DNA from: Rhodococcus ruber NBRC 15591
GTDB taxonomy: Bacteria > Actinomycetota > Actinomycetes > Mycobacteriales > Mycobacteriaceae
DNA length: 64,000 nucleotides
Assembly (NCBI RefSeq): GCF_001894945.1
Contig: NZ_BCXE01000035.1
Coordinates: 62,001-126,000, forward strand
Reading direction: 5' to 3'
Under the pieces are notes generated by a model that saw nothing but the letters and a program-made list of their open reading frames with translations, had not been told where the DNA came from and made no database searches. How positions within the stretch are numbered: position 1 is the stretch's first letter; every line of letters starts with the position of its first letter. This document shows, piece after piece, positions 47,342 through 56,660 of this stretch. A program made the translations under genes and the position numbers.

Positions 47342-48159
47342 GTGCCGAGTTCACGGTCGATCGCGTCGGGCTCGGTGAGCACCTCGGAGCCGGGAAGCTC
47401 CGCCTCGGGATCGGCTAACGGCGCGTAGGTCTTGTCACCGGCGAGCCGGTACAGCAGGTATCCGGTGAGCAGCGTGCGGGTGACCTTCTGGGTGTTCCGC
47501 TGCGCGCCCCCGACGCCGAGGAAGGCGAGCAGGCGTCGGCCCTCGATCATGCCGTCGTCGGTGGCCTTGTGAACGACCCGCATCAGCACCTCGCCGCCCC
47601 AGGCCTGGGCGACGGCGACGGCGTCGCTGCCCATCGAGCCGAGGTCCTTCTCCGCGGCGAGCACGAGACCGGGCGCGTGCACCCGGGCGGCCAGGGCCGA
47701 GGCCGGGGGCGACGTCGGAGCCGGGTAGAGCGCCGCGACGGCCGCCACCTCGCGCCGGGACGCGGCAAGCACCGCGGCTCCCGCGCCCATGCCGTGGCCG
47801 ACCAGGCCGAGCCGATCGGGGTGCACACTGATCCGGCCGGTCCCCAGGCGCACGCCCACACAGATGTCGAGGGTGGTGCCGAGATCGGCGGCGAGCCCGA
47901 GGTGCGACGGGATCGGTCCGCGTTCGGTACTCGGAGCAGCGACCACGATGCCCCACGAGGCCAGGTGCTCGAACAGCTTCGAGTACTTGTCGAGGCCGGT
48001 CATCCAGCCGTGGCCGAACGCGACGGCGGGCAGGCCGAACCCCTCGGCGGGTGTGTAGACGGTGCCCGGCTGACCTGCGAGAGCGAGGTTGCCGCGCAAT
48101 ACCGTGTGCGGTCCGCGTTTCGAGAGCCGCTGGGCCAGGGATTTCGGTTTCGCCGCCAC
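47314..48159 (-). CDS. Alpha/beta-hydrolase fold protein lacking the nucleophile (Rv3438-like)
   Basis: 281 residues with the dienelactone-hydrolase/PETase-like layout: VAFGHGWMTGLDKY (oxyanion side), then GLVGHGMGAGAAVL where the G-x-Ser-x-G elbow is Gly121-His-Gly123-Met-Gly125. The catalytic Ser is thus Gly (codon GGC). An acid/His region can still be drawn (LAAEKDLG, HKATDDGMIEG). It probably binds a ligand or a protein without hydrolysing esters, unless another residue acts. TAACGT stands 7 nt before the GTG, so a leaderless transcript is likely; divergent from glmS. Rv3438 occupies this slot in M. tuberculosis. Confidence 0.75.
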   Translation of the reverse strand: MAAKPKSLAQRLSKRGPHTVLRGNLALAGQPGTVYTPAEGFGLPAVAFGHGWMTGLDKYSKLFEHLASWGIVVAAPSTERGPIPSHLGLAADLGTTLDICVGVRLGTGRISVHPDRLGLVGHGMGAGAAVLAASRREVAAVAALYPAPTSPPASALAARVHAPGLVLAAEKDLGSMGSDAVAVAQAWGGEVLMRVVHKATDDGMIEGRRLLAFLGVGGAQRNTQKVTRTLLTGYLLYRLAGDKTYAPLADPEAELPGSEVLTEPDAIDRELGTQINQLLGR

Positions 48160-48166
48160 GGCGTGA

Positions 48167-48250
48167 ACGTTAGCCGATGATCAGCTTCGCGCGTGCCACC
48201 CGTCGGGGACACGGACGAGTTGTTACCGGCGGGTCGCGGACCAGTACCCT
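48167..48250. promoter_or_regulatory. Divergent leaderless promoters between Rv3438-like gene and glmS
   Basis: Reverse: TAACGT (48172-48167) 7 nt before the GTG. Forward: TACCCT (48245-48250) 7 nt before the glmS ATG, with a possible -35 TTGTTA at 48220 (19-nt spacing). Neither gene has a Shine-Dalgarno. Confidence 0.55.
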
Positions 48251-48257
48251 GCTAACC

Positions 48258-50123
48258 ATGTGCGGAATCGTGGGGTACGTCGGGCACCGCCCGGCTCTCG
48301 ATGTCGTGGTGGAGGCACTGCGGCGGATGGAGTACCGGGGCTACGACTCGGCCGGGGTGGCGGTCCTGGACGGCGCGGGTGGTCTGGCGGTGGAGCGCAA
48401 GGCCGGTCGGCTGGCGAATCTGGAGGCCGAGCTCGACGAGGTCGGGGCCGAGCACTTCGCCGGGACCACCGGCATGGGCCACACCCGGTGGGCCACGCAC
48501 GGTCGCCCGACCGATCGGAACGCGCACCCGCACCGGGACGCGACGGGGAAGGTGGCGGTGGTGCACAACGGCATCATCGAGAACTTCGCGCCGTTGCGGG
48601 TGGAGCTCGAGAAGGCCGGGGTGGAGTTCGCCAGCGACACCGACACCGAGGTGGCGGTGCATCTGGTGGCCCGGGCGTATGCCGAGGGGCCGACCGCGGG
48701 GGATTTCGAGGCCAGTGCGCTGTCGGTGCTGCGCCGGCTCGAGGGGGCGTTCACGCTGGTGTTCACCCACGCCGAGCATCCGGGCACGATCGTGGCGGCG
48801 CGCCGGTCGACGCCGCTGGTGGTCGGGGTCGGGGACGGGGAGACGTTCGTGGCCTCGGACGTGGCGGCGTTCATCGAGCACACCCGGCACGCGGTCGAGC
48901 TCGGGCAGGACCAGGTGGTGGTGATCACCGCCGACGGGTACCGGGTGTCGGACTTCGACGGGGACACCGACGTGGCGACCCGGCCGTTCGAGATCGACTG
49001 GGATCTGGCGGCCGCCGAGAAGGGCGGCCACGACTACTTCATGCTCAAGGAGATCGAGGAGCAGCCCGCCGCGGTGGGCGACACGCTGCTCGGGCACTTC
49101 GCCGGCGGTCGCATCGTGCTCGACGAGCAGCGGCTGTCGGATCAGGAGCTGCGCGATGTGGACAAGGTGTTCGTCGTCGCCTGCGGCAGTGCGTACCACT
49201 CGGGTCTGGTGGCCAAGTACGCGATCGAGCACTGGACGCGGCTGCCGGTGGAGGTGGAGCTGGCCAGCGAGTTCCGGTACCGGGATCCGGTGCTGGACCG
49301 GTCGACGCTGGTGGTGGCGATCTCCCAGTCAGGGGAGACCGCCGACACCCTCGAGGCGGTGCGGCACGCGAAGGATCAGAAGGCGCGGGTGCTGGCGGTG
49401 TGCAACACCAACGGCGCGCAGATCCCCCGGGAGGCCGACGCGGTGCTCTACACCCGGGCCGGGCCGGAGATCGGGGTGGCCTCGACCAAGGCGTTCCTGG
49501 CGCAGGTCGCCGCGAACTACCTGGTGGGGTTGGCGTTGGCGCAGGCCCGCGGCACCAAGTATCCGGACGAGGTGGCCCGCGAGTACGCCGACCTGGCCGC
49601 GATGCCGCACCTGATCGCGCGGGTGCTCGAGACGGTCGAGCCGGTGCGGCGGCTGGCGCGGGAGCTGGCGTCGTCGTCGACGGTGCTGTTCCTGGGCCGG
49701 CACGTGGGGTATCCGGTGGCGCTCGAGGGTGCGCTCAAGCTCAAGGAGCTGGCGTACATGCATGCCGAGGGCTTCGCCGCGGGCGAGCTCAAGCACGGTC
49801 CGATCGCGCTGATCGAGGACGGGCTGCCGGTGATCGTGGTGATGCCGTCGCCGAAGGGGCGGGCGGTGCTGCACTCGAAGTTGCTGAGCAACATCCGGGA
49901 GATCCAGGCCCGGGGCGCGCGGACGGTGGTGATCGCCGAGGAGGGCGACGAGGCGGTGCGGCCGTTCGCCGACCACCTCATCGAGATCCCGGCGGCGCCG
50001 ACGTTGCTGCAGCCGCTGCTGTCGACCGTGCCGCTGCAGGTGTTCGCCGCCGAGGTCGCCCAGACCCGCGGCTACGACGTCGACAAGCCCCGCAACCTCG
50101 CCAAGTCCGTGACGGTGGAATAG
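48258..50123 (+). CDS. glmS: Glutamine-fructose-6-phosphate aminotransferase (isomerizing)
   Basis: 621 residues. Starts MCGIVGYVGHRPA, so after Met removal Cys1 is the glutaminase nucleophile; this fixes the ATG at 48258. The GATase2 domain (with MGHTRWATHGRPT, HNGIIENF) is followed by two SIS isomerase domains (ISQSGETADTLEA, ASTKAFLAQ, EGALKLKELAYMHAEGF). It makes glucosamine-6-P, the substrate of GlmM. No glmS ribozyme is present; the mRNA looks leaderless. Confidence 0.97.
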   Translation: MCGIVGYVGHRPALDVVVEALRRMEYRGYDSAGVAVLDGAGGLAVERKAGRLANLEAELDEVGAEHFAGTTGMGHTRWATHGRPTDRNAHPHRDATGKVAVVHNGIIENFAPLRVELEKAGVEFASDTDTEVAVHLVARAYAEGPTAGDFEASALSVLRRLEGAFTLVFTHAEHPGTIVAARRSTPLVVGVGDGETFVASDVAAFIEHTRHAVELGQDQVVVITADGYRVSDFDGDTDVATRPFEIDWDLAAAEKGGHDYFMLKEIEEQPAAVGDTLLGHFAGGRIVLDEQRLSDQELRDVDKVFVVACGSAYHSGLVAKYAIEHWTRLPVEVELASEFRYRDPVLDRSTLVVAISQSGETADTLEAVRHAKDQKARVLAVCNTNGAQIPREADAVLYTRAGPEIGVASTKAFLAQVAANYLVGLALAQARGTKYPDEVAREYADLAAMPHLIARVLETVEPVRRLARELASSSTVLFLGRHVGYPVALEGALKLKELAYMHAEGFAAGELKHGPIALIEDGLPVIVVMPSPKGRAVLHSKLLSNIREIQARGARTVVIAEEGDEAVRPFADHLIEIPAAPTLLQPLLSTVPLQVFAAEVAQTRGYDVDKPRNLAKSVTVE

Positions 50124-50143
50124 CGACCCCGGCGGGAGACCCG

Positions 50144-51592
50144 ATGCGCAGCTACTACCCGTGTGAGCAGGTGCGGGCGGCGGAGGCGCCGCTGCTCGCA
50201 GCCCTGCCCGAGGGCACGTTGATGCGTCGTGCCGCGTTCGGGCTCGCCCGGATCGCGGCGACGGAACTGCATGCGCGCACCGGTTCCGTCGCCGGTCGGC
50301 ACGTGAGCCTGCTCGTCGGATCGGGCGACAACGGCGGCGACGCCCTGTGGGCGGGCGCGTTCCTGCGTCGCCGCGGGGTCGCGGTCACGGCGCTGCTCCT
50401 CGACCCGGAGCGGGCCCATCAGGCGGGGGCCGCGGCGCTGCGTGCCGCCGGGGGACGCCTCGTGCCGGCCGATCCCGGGCGGATCGGTGACCCGGATCTC
50501 GTGCTCGACGGAATCGTCGGCATCTCGGGCCGGGGCCCGCTGCGCCCGGCGGCCGCGGCGGTCGTCGAGCAGATCACCGCGCCGATCGTCGCCGTGGACA
50601 CCCCCAGCGGCGTGGACCCGGATACCGGTGCCGTGGACGGACCGGCCGTCACCGCGGCCGTGACCGTCACGTTCGGTGCGTACAAGCCTGTCCACGTCCT
50701 CGCCCCGGCCCGCTGTGGGCGGGTCGAGCTCGTCGACATCGGTCTCGACCTGTCCCCGGCGCACCTGGTGGCGGCCGAGCCGGCCGAGATCGGCGCGATC
50801 TGGCCGGTGCCCGGCGCCGACGACGACAAGTACAGCCAGGGCGTCGTGGGCATCGTCGCCGGGAGCGCCCGGTTCCCGGGTGCCGGCGTGCTCTGCGCCG
50901 GCGGGGCGGTGGCCGCGACGTCCGGCATGGTCCGCTACGCCGGCAGCGCCGCGCCCGTCGTCCTGGCCCGGTTCCCCGAAGTGGTGGCCGCGCCGTCGTT
51001 CGCCGAGGCGGGCCGCGTCCAGGCGTGGGTGATCGGGCCCGGCGGCGGCACCGATCACCAGGCGGCCGACACCCTGCGCGAGGTGCTGGCGACGGATCTG
51101 CCCGTCCTCGTCGATGCCGACGGGCTGACGCTGCTGTCCCGGCAGCCCGAACTGGTCCGCGGCCGACACGCCCCGACGCTGTTGACCCCGCACGCCGGGG
51201 AGTTCGCGCGGCTCACCGGCCGCCGGCCCGAGCCGGACCGGGTGACGGCGGTGCGAGCCCTGGCCGCCGACTGGGGAGTGCACGTACTGCTCAAGGGCCG
51301 CTCGACGCTGATCGCGAACCCGGCCGGGCACGTGTTCGTCAACGAGGCCGGCGGGTCGTGGGCCGCCACCGCCGGGGCGGGCGACGTCCTGTCCGGGATG
51401 ATCGGGGCACTGATGTCCGCCGGTATGGCCCCGGACCTCGCCGCCGCGGCCGGTGCGCGGGCCCATGCGTTCGCGGCGGACACGGCCGCGCGCGGGGGCG
51501 TCGACGGCGCCGGGGCGCCGACGTCGGCGAGTGCGATCCTCGACCGGGTGCCCACGGCAGTACGCCGTCTGCGGGGCATGGCCGAATCGTGA
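50144..51592 (+). CDS. nnr: Bifunctional NAD(P)HX epimerase/dehydratase
   Basis: 482 residues. N-terminal epimerase domain (NnrE/YjeF: LLVGSGDNGGDALWAGAFLR, VDTPSGVDPDTG) fused to the C-terminal ADP-dependent dehydratase domain (NnrD: GIVAGSARFPGAGVLC, LLTPHAGEFARLTG, AATAGAGDVLSGMIGALM). It repairs hydrated NAD(P)H. Starts 20 nt after glmS with a GGGAG site, as in M. tuberculosis where nnr (Rv3433c) is near glmS. Confidence 0.94.
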   Translation: MRSYYPCEQVRAAEAPLLAALPEGTLMRRAAFGLARIAATELHARTGSVAGRHVSLLVGSGDNGGDALWAGAFLRRRGVAVTALLLDPERAHQAGAAALRAAGGRLVPADPGRIGDPDLVLDGIVGISGRGPLRPAAAAVVEQITAPIVAVDTPSGVDPDTGAVDGPAVTAAVTVTFGAYKPVHVLAPARCGRVELVDIGLDLSPAHLVAAEPAEIGAIWPVPGADDDKYSQGVVGIVAGSARFPGAGVLCAGGAVAATSGMVRYAGSAAPVVLARFPEVVAAPSFAEAGRVQAWVIGPGGGTDHQAADTLREVLATDLPVLVDADGLTLLSRQPELVRGRHAPTLLTPHAGEFARLTGRRPEPDRVTAVRALAADWGVHVLLKGRSTLIANPAGHVFVNEAGGSWAATAGAGDVLSGMIGALMSAGMAPDLAAAAGARAHAFAADTAARGGVDGAGAPTSASAILDRVPTAVRRLRGMAES

Positions 51593-51650
51593 CCCGACAC
51601 CGTCGACCGTGCTGCGGGCCACTTCGCCCGCAGTGGCAGGATCGGGACCC

Positions 51651-52835
51651 ATGACCACGGCCGAACCCCGACCCCGCAACCACCTCCACCACGACCTGCC
51701 GCAGGCCGAGGCGCTGATCGACCTCGACGCCGTGGCCGAGAACGTGCGGCGGCTGCAGGAGTTCGCCGGGGAGGCGGCGGTGATGGCCGTCGTCAAGGCC
51801 GACGCATACAACCACGGTGCCGTCCCGGTCGCGCGGGCCGCCGTGGCCGCCGGGGCGCGCGAGCTGGGGGTGACGACCCTGACCGAGGCACTCGAACTGC
51901 GTCGCGCCGGGATCGACGTGCCCGTGTTGTCCTGGCTGCACACCGTCGACGCCGATTTCGCACCCGCGATCACCGCCGGCGTCGAGTTGGGGGTTTCGTC
52001 GACCCGGCATCTCGCGTCGATCGTTGCCGCAGCTCGGGAAACGGGCGTGACCGCGGTGCTCACCGCGAAGATCGACACCGGACTCAACCGCAACGGCGTG
52101 GCACGCGACGAATGGCCGGAATTTCTGCAGGACCTGGGCCGGGCCCGCGCCGAGGGCGCGATCCGGCTGCGCGGCGCCTTTTCCCATCTCGCACACGCGG
52201 ACGAACTCGGTCACCCCGAGATCGACTGCCAGCGGGACCGGTTGCGCGAGGCCGTCGCGGATCTGAGCCGCCACGGCATGAGACCCGAGGTGGTGCACCT
52301 GTCGAACTCGGCAGCCACTGTCACGCGTCCTGACCTGCGTTTTGACATGGTCAGACCGGGTATAGCGATGTACGGGTTGTCCCCGATCCCCGAGGTCGGG
52401 GACTTCGGGTTCCGGCCCGCAATGACGTTGCGAACGAGGGTGGCGCTGGTGAAGAAGGTGCGTGCAGGGTCCGGGGTGTCGTACGGGCATCGCTGGGTGG
52501 CGCCCGTCGACACCACCGTGGCCCTGTTGCCGATGGGCTACGCCGACGGAATCCGGCGCAATCTCAGCGGCCGCTTCGAGGTGCAGCTCGGCGGACGTCG
52601 CCGCCCTCAGCTCGGCCGCGTGTGCATGGACCAGGTCGTGGTCGATCTCGGACCGGACGGGGACGGAGTAAAAGAAGGCGATACCGCGTTCTTCTTCGGT
52701 GACGGTCGTCACGGCGAGCCTGTCGCGCAGGAGTGGGCAGACCTGCTGGACACCATCAATTACGAGGTGGTCACCGGCGTGGGCGGGCGCACCGTCCGCA
52801 CCTACGTCGGTGGCGGAGGAGGCGAGCGGCGATGA
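51651..52835 (+). CDS. alr: Alanine racemase
   Basis: 394 residues. PLP-binding Lys49 (VVKADAYNHG) and the opposite-face base Tyr278 (GSGVSYGHRW) are both present, with LSNSAA and GYADG. It supplies D-Ala for peptidoglycan and is the D-cycloserine target. AGGAT stands upstream of the ATG. Ends in ATGA overlap with the next hydrolase gene. Confidence 0.97.
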   Translation: MTTAEPRPRNHLHHDLPQAEALIDLDAVAENVRRLQEFAGEAAVMAVVKADAYNHGAVPVARAAVAAGARELGVTTLTEALELRRAGIDVPVLSWLHTVDADFAPAITAGVELGVSSTRHLASIVAAARETGVTAVLTAKIDTGLNRNGVARDEWPEFLQDLGRARAEGAIRLRGAFSHLAHADELGHPEIDCQRDRLREAVADLSRHGMRPEVVHLSNSAATVTRPDLRFDMVRPGIAMYGLSPIPEVGDFGFRPAMTLRTRVALVKKVRAGSGVSYGHRWVAPVDTTVALLPMGYADGIRRNLSGRFEVQLGGRRRPQLGRVCMDQVVVDLGPDGDGVKEGDTAFFFGDGRHGEPVAQEWADLLDTINYEVVTGVGGRTVRTYVGGGGGERR

Positions 52836-53890
52836 CGCTGTTGGGCAGTCTGGGACTGTTGGGTGCGAGCCTGGCCACGCTCGGCTCGAACGCGGGACTG
52901 TACGCGGTGCGCACCGCGGGCCTGCCCGCGCACGAGATCTACGGCGAGGAAGACTTCGATGCGATGCTCGCGCTGCCCAAGCGCACCGTCCGCACCGAGG
53001 ACGGCGTCGAACTCGCCGTGCGCGAGGTCGGCTCGGCTCTGGCGCCGCTGACGATCGTGTTCGTGCACGGGTACTGCCTGCGCATGCAGTCCTGGCACCT
53101 GCAGATGCGGCACCTGCAGGAGCGCTGGGGCAAGGACGTGCGGATGGTGTTCTACGATCAGCGCGGCCACGGGGAGTCCGGCGCGCCGAGGTCGAAGTCC
53201 TGCACCATCGCCCAACTCGGCCGCGATCTGGGGACGGTCATCGACACGGTCGCCCCCACCGGCCCGGTGGTCGTGGTCGGGCACTCGATGGGCGGAATGA
53301 CGACCATCGCGCTGGCTGCGCAGCGCCCGGAACTGTTCGACCAACGCATCGTCGGCGTCGGACTGCTCGCCACCACCGCGGCCGGCCTGACCAAGACCGG
53401 CATCGGCCGCAACCTCGAGAACCCGGTGATCGACGGATTCCGGCACCTGGCCCGCACCGCGCCGGGCTTCGTGCAGTACACCCGCGGTGCCGCCAAGGCG
53501 ATCATCGCGCCGATCCTGCGCGCGGCGTCCTACGGGACCGTGGTCAGCCCGAAGCTCGTCGAATTCTCCGACCGGATGCTGGCGGAAACCTCGGTGCTGA
53601 CCATCGTGAACTTCCTGCGCACCCTGGAACTGCACGACGAGTCCGCGGCCCTGCCGGTGCTGGGTCGGGTGCCCGCCCTCGTGCTGTGCGGGGACGCCGA
53701 CATGATCATCCCGTTCTCCGGCTCCGAGGAACTCGCGGCGGCACTCCCGGACGTCGAGCTCAAGCGGGTCCGCGGCGCCGGGCACCTGGTGCAACTCGAA
53801 TTCCCCGAGGTCGTCGTCGGTGCGCTCGACCGGCTGATCCAACGCGGGTTCGCCCACGACGCCGGCAGGAGGCGCGCCGCAATTGGGTGA
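52832..53890 (+). CDS. Alpha/beta hydrolase in the alr-tsaE operon
   Basis: 352 residues. N-terminal hydrophobic stretch (LLGSLGLLGASLATL) could be a membrane anchor or uncleaved signal. Catalytic signature complete: VFVHGYCLRMQSW oxyanion region, nucleophile in VVGHSMGGMT, an acid in LCGDADMIIP, and His in RGAGHLVQLE. Coupled to alr (ATGA) and to tsaE (8-nt overlap). The substrate is unknown; a lipid or acyl ester is plausible because of the membrane segment. Confidence 0.85.
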   Translation: MTLLGSLGLLGASLATLGSNAGLYAVRTAGLPAHEIYGEEDFDAMLALPKRTVRTEDGVELAVREVGSALAPLTIVFVHGYCLRMQSWHLQMRHLQERWGKDVRMVFYDQRGHGESGAPRSKSCTIAQLGRDLGTVIDTVAPTGPVVVVGHSMGGMTTIALAAQRPELFDQRIVGVGLLATTAAGLTKTGIGRNLENPVIDGFRHLARTAPGFVQYTRGAAKAIIAPILRAASYGTVVSPKLVEFSDRMLAETSVLTIVNFLRTLELHDESAALPVLGRVPALVLCGDADMIIPFSGSEELAAALPDVELKRVRGAGHLVQLEFPEVVVGALDRLIQRGFAHDAGRRRAAIG

Positions 53891-54368
53891 CGATCTCGCC
53901 GCCGGCACGCACACCGAGCGCAGCGCCGAGCTGCCCACGGTCGAGGACACCGAGGCACTGGGCCGGCGCCTGGCAGAACAGCTGCACGCCGGCGATCTCG
54001 TAGTGCTGGACGGACCGCTCGGCGCCGGGAAGACCGCCCTGACCCGTGGCATCGCGGCAGGCCTCGGGGTGCAGGGCCGGGTCACCTCGCCCACCTTCGT
54101 CATCGCCCGCGAGCATCGCCCCGGCGGTCGCACCGAGGGCGAACCCGTGGGCATGATCCACGTCGACGCCTACCGCCTCGGGGACGGACCGAACGCCCTC
54201 GACGAACTTGACGCTCTCGACCTCGACACCGACCTGACCGCCGCCGTGGTCGTCGTGGAATGGGGTGAGGGACTGGTCGAGGCGCTCACCGAACGGCACC
54301 TGCGGGTGCGGCTGCGCCGCGAACCGGACTCGGACGTGCGCACCGCCACCTGGTCCTGGGTGGGGTGA
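53883..54368 (+). CDS. tsaE: tRNA threonylcarbamoyladenosine ATPase TsaE
   Basis: 161 residues. P-loop GPLGAGKTALTRG, SPTFVIAREH and VVVVEWGEGL (Walker B/Trp-Glu region). It drives turnover of the TsaB-TsaD complex in t6A37 synthesis. The TTG at 53883 is used: AGGAGG stands 10 nt upstream, and no in-frame ATG/GTG precedes the conserved EDTEALGRRLAE. Confidence 0.93.
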   Translation: MGDDLAAGTHTERSAELPTVEDTEALGRRLAEQLHAGDLVVLDGPLGAGKTALTRGIAAGLGVQGRVTSPTFVIAREHRPGGRTEGEPVGMIHVDAYRLGDGPNALDELDALDLDTDLTAAVVVVEWGEGLVEALTERHLRVRLRREPDSDVRTATWSWVG

Positions 54369-54398
54369 CCGCCGCGCTCGGCGGTACTCTGGATACTC

Positions 54399-55103
54399 GT
54401 GCTCGTTCTCGCCGTGGATACCGCCACCCCCGCCGTCACCGCAGGTCTCGTCCGGGTGGACGACCGCGGTGAACCAGGGACCGCCGGCATCGAGACGCTG
54501 GCCGTGCGGGTCACGGACGATCCACGCGCCCATGCCGAGGTACTGACCCCGCAGATCCTCGAGTGTCTGTCGTCCACCGGGCGCACGCCGGCCGATCTCG
54601 ACGCCGTCGTCGTCGGTGTCGGCCCGGGGCCGTTCACCGGGTTGCGCGTGGGCATGGCGACCGCCGCTGCCTTCGGCGACGCCCTCGACGTGCCGGTGTA
54701 CGGCGTGTGCAGTCTCGACGCGATCGCGGCCGACGTCCTGGGTGCGGACGCCGACGGTACGGGGCCGGGAGCCGGCGAGAGTGCCGGTGATCTTCTCGTC
54801 GTCACCGACGCTCGTCGCCGCGAGGTGTACTGGGCGCGGTACTCCGGCGGCGTCCGCCTCGAGGGGCCGGGGGTGTGCAGGCCGGCGGATCTGAAGGCGG
54901 AGCCGTCGCAGCGGATCGCGGGATCCCGCCCGCACGTCGACCTGTTCGAGCTGCCCGCGCATTCGGTGGCCACACCCTCCCCGGCAGGGCTGGTCGCCGT
55001 GGCCGTCGCGGACCTGCTCGCCGGGGTGGAGCCCGAGCCCCTGGTGCCCCTGTACCTGCGCCGCCCGGACGCGGTGGAGACGGCGGACCGGAAGAAGAAA
55101 TGA
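54399..55103 (+). CDS. tsaB: tRNA threonylcarbamoyladenosine protein TsaB
   Basis: 234 residues with the inactive ASKHA fold of TsaB: LVLAVDTATPAVTAG, AHAEVLTPQI, VGVGPGPFTGLRVGMATAAA. Scaffold partner of TsaD. TACTCT stands 8 nt before the GTG, so a secondary leaderless promoter inside the operon is possible. ATGA overlap with rimI. Confidence 0.94.
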   Translation: MLVLAVDTATPAVTAGLVRVDDRGEPGTAGIETLAVRVTDDPRAHAEVLTPQILECLSSTGRTPADLDAVVVGVGPGPFTGLRVGMATAAAFGDALDVPVYGVCSLDAIAADVLGADADGTGPGAGESAGDLLVVTDARRREVYWARYSGGVRLEGPGVCRPADLKAEPSQRIAGSRPHVDLFELPAHSVATPSPAGLVAVAVADLLAGVEPEPLVPLYLRRPDAVETADRKKK

Positions 55104-55594
55104 CCACCCACGACCCTCGTCCCCTCGTCGACGCGCTGCAGCCGTCCGACGTCGCCCGGTGCGCTGAGCTGGAACGGATCCTGTTCCCCGGTGACGACCC
55201 GTGGAGCGCCGACGCGTTCCGTGCCGAGCTGGCGGCACCGCAGAACCACTACGTCGCCGCCCGGGACGAGGAAGGCCGGCTCATCGGCTACGCCGGTCTC
55301 GCGCGTCTCGGCACCGCGGTTCATCCGGAATCGGAGGTCCACACCATCGGGGTGGACCCACGACAGCGGCGCCGCGGCGTCGGTGGCGCGTTGCTCGCCG
55401 AGCTGTTGCGGACGGCCGACGCCTGGGGCGGTCCCGTGTTCCTCGAGGTGCGCACCGACAACGACGCAGCGATCGCGCTGTACCGCCGGGAGGGTTTCGA
55501 GATCGTCGGGACGAGGAAGCGGTACTACCAGCCGAGCGGGGCCGACGCGTACACCATGTGCCGGCCGGACCGGCGGAAGGAGTCACAGTCGTGA
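55100..55594 (+). CDS. rimI: Ribosomal protein S18-alanine N-acetyltransferase
   Basis: 164 residues, GNAT fold. Acetyl-CoA loop [19 protein letters not shown] and [20 protein letters not shown]. Fits RimI by its location between tsaB and tsaD; in mycobacteria it acts as a general N-alpha-acetyltransferase. Coupled to both neighbours. Confidence 0.93.
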   Translation: MTTHDPRPLVDALQPSDVARCAELERILFPGDDPWSADAFRAELAAPQNHYVAARDEEGRLIGYAGLARLGTAVHPESEVHTIGVDPRQRRRGVGGALLAELLRTADAWGGPVFLEVRTDNDAAIALYRREGFEIVGTRKRYYQPSGADAYTMCRPDRRKESQS

Positions 55595-56631
55595 TCGTGA
55601 TGGGGATCGAGAGTTCCTGCGACGAGACGGGCGTGGGCATCGTCCGGTGGGTCGGCGACGGCACGCTCGACCTGCTCGCCGACGAGGTGGCCTCGAGCGT
55701 CGACGAACACGCCCGCTTCGGTGGCGTCGTCCCGGAGATCGCGTCCCGCGCGCACCTCGAGGCGATCGTTCCGACCATGCGACGGGCGCTGGCTGCCGCC
55801 GGTGTCACCAAGCCCGACGCCGTGTGCGTGACGATCGGGCCCGGTCTCGCCGGCGCACTGCTCGTCGGTGTCGCGGCAGCCAAGGCGTATGCGGCGGCGT
55901 GGGACGTGCCGTTCTACGCGATCAACCATCTCGGTGGGCACGTCGCCGTGGACACCATCGAACACGGACCGATGCCACCGTGCGTGGCGCTGCTGGTCTC
56001 CGGCGGGCACACCCACCTGCTGCACGTCGAGGATCTCGGCCGTCAGCCGATCGTCGAGCTGGGCACGACGGTCGACGACGCGGCCGGCGAGGCGTTCGAC
56101 AAGGTCGCCCGGCTGCTCGGACTCGGTTTCCCGGGCGGTCCCGCGCTGGACCGGGCCGCACAGAACGGTGACCGCACCGCGGTGGTGTTCCCGCGGGGGA
56201 TGACGGGGCCGCGCGACGCCCGGCACGACTTCTCCTTCTCCGGGCTCAAGACGGCTGTCGCGCGGTTCGTCGAGGCGCGCGAGCGCTCCGGCGAGCCGGT
56301 CCCGCTCGAGGACGTGGCGGCCGGTTTCCAGGAAGCGGTCGCCGACGTGCTGACGATGAAGGCGGTGCGGGCCGCGCAGGACGTGGGCGTGGACACGCTG
56401 GTCCTCGGCGGTGGAGCCACTGCCAATTCCCGCCTGCGTGAGCTCGCCGAGGAGCGCTGCGCGGCCGCCGGGATCGCGCTGCGGGTGCCGCGGCCGCGCC
56501 TGTGCACCGACAACGGGGTGATGATCGCCGCGCTGGGAGCGCATCTGATCGCCGGGGGCGCCCAGCCCTCCGCGCTCACCGTCGGCACCGATCCCGGCCT
56601 GCCGGTCGAGATCGCCCAGGTGCCTGCCTGA
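55591..56631 (+). CDS. tsaD: tRNA N6-adenosine threonylcarbamoyltransferase TsaD
   Basis: 346 residues. [15 protein letters not shown], metal-binding His pair in [20 protein letters not shown] and [14 protein letters not shown]. It transfers the threonylcarbamoyl group to A37. The GTG overlapping the rimI stop is chosen (GGAAGGAG upstream); an ATG four codons later is possible. Last gene of the alr-tsa operon. Confidence 0.95.
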   Translation: MIVMGIESSCDETGVGIVRWVGDGTLDLLADEVASSVDEHARFGGVVPEIASRAHLEAIVPTMRRALAAAGVTKPDAVCVTIGPGLAGALLVGVAAAKAYAAAWDVPFYAINHLGGHVAVDTIEHGPMPPCVALLVSGGHTHLLHVEDLGRQPIVELGTTVDDAAGEAFDKVARLLGLGFPGGPALDRAAQNGDRTAVVFPRGMTGPRDARHDFSFSGLKTAVARFVEARERSGEPVPLEDVAAGFQEAVADVLTMKAVRAAQDVGVDTLVLGGGATANSRLRELAEERCAAAGIALRVPRPRLCTDNGVMIAALGAHLIAGGAQPSALTVGTDPGLPVEIAQVPA

Positions 56632-56660
56632 CCCGACGCTGCGGGGATCGGCGGGCGCGA

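Noticed and set aside
48160-48257. glmS ribozyme/riboswitch upstream of glmS
   Set aside because: The gap is under 100 bp and glmS appears leaderless; no ribozyme core is possible.
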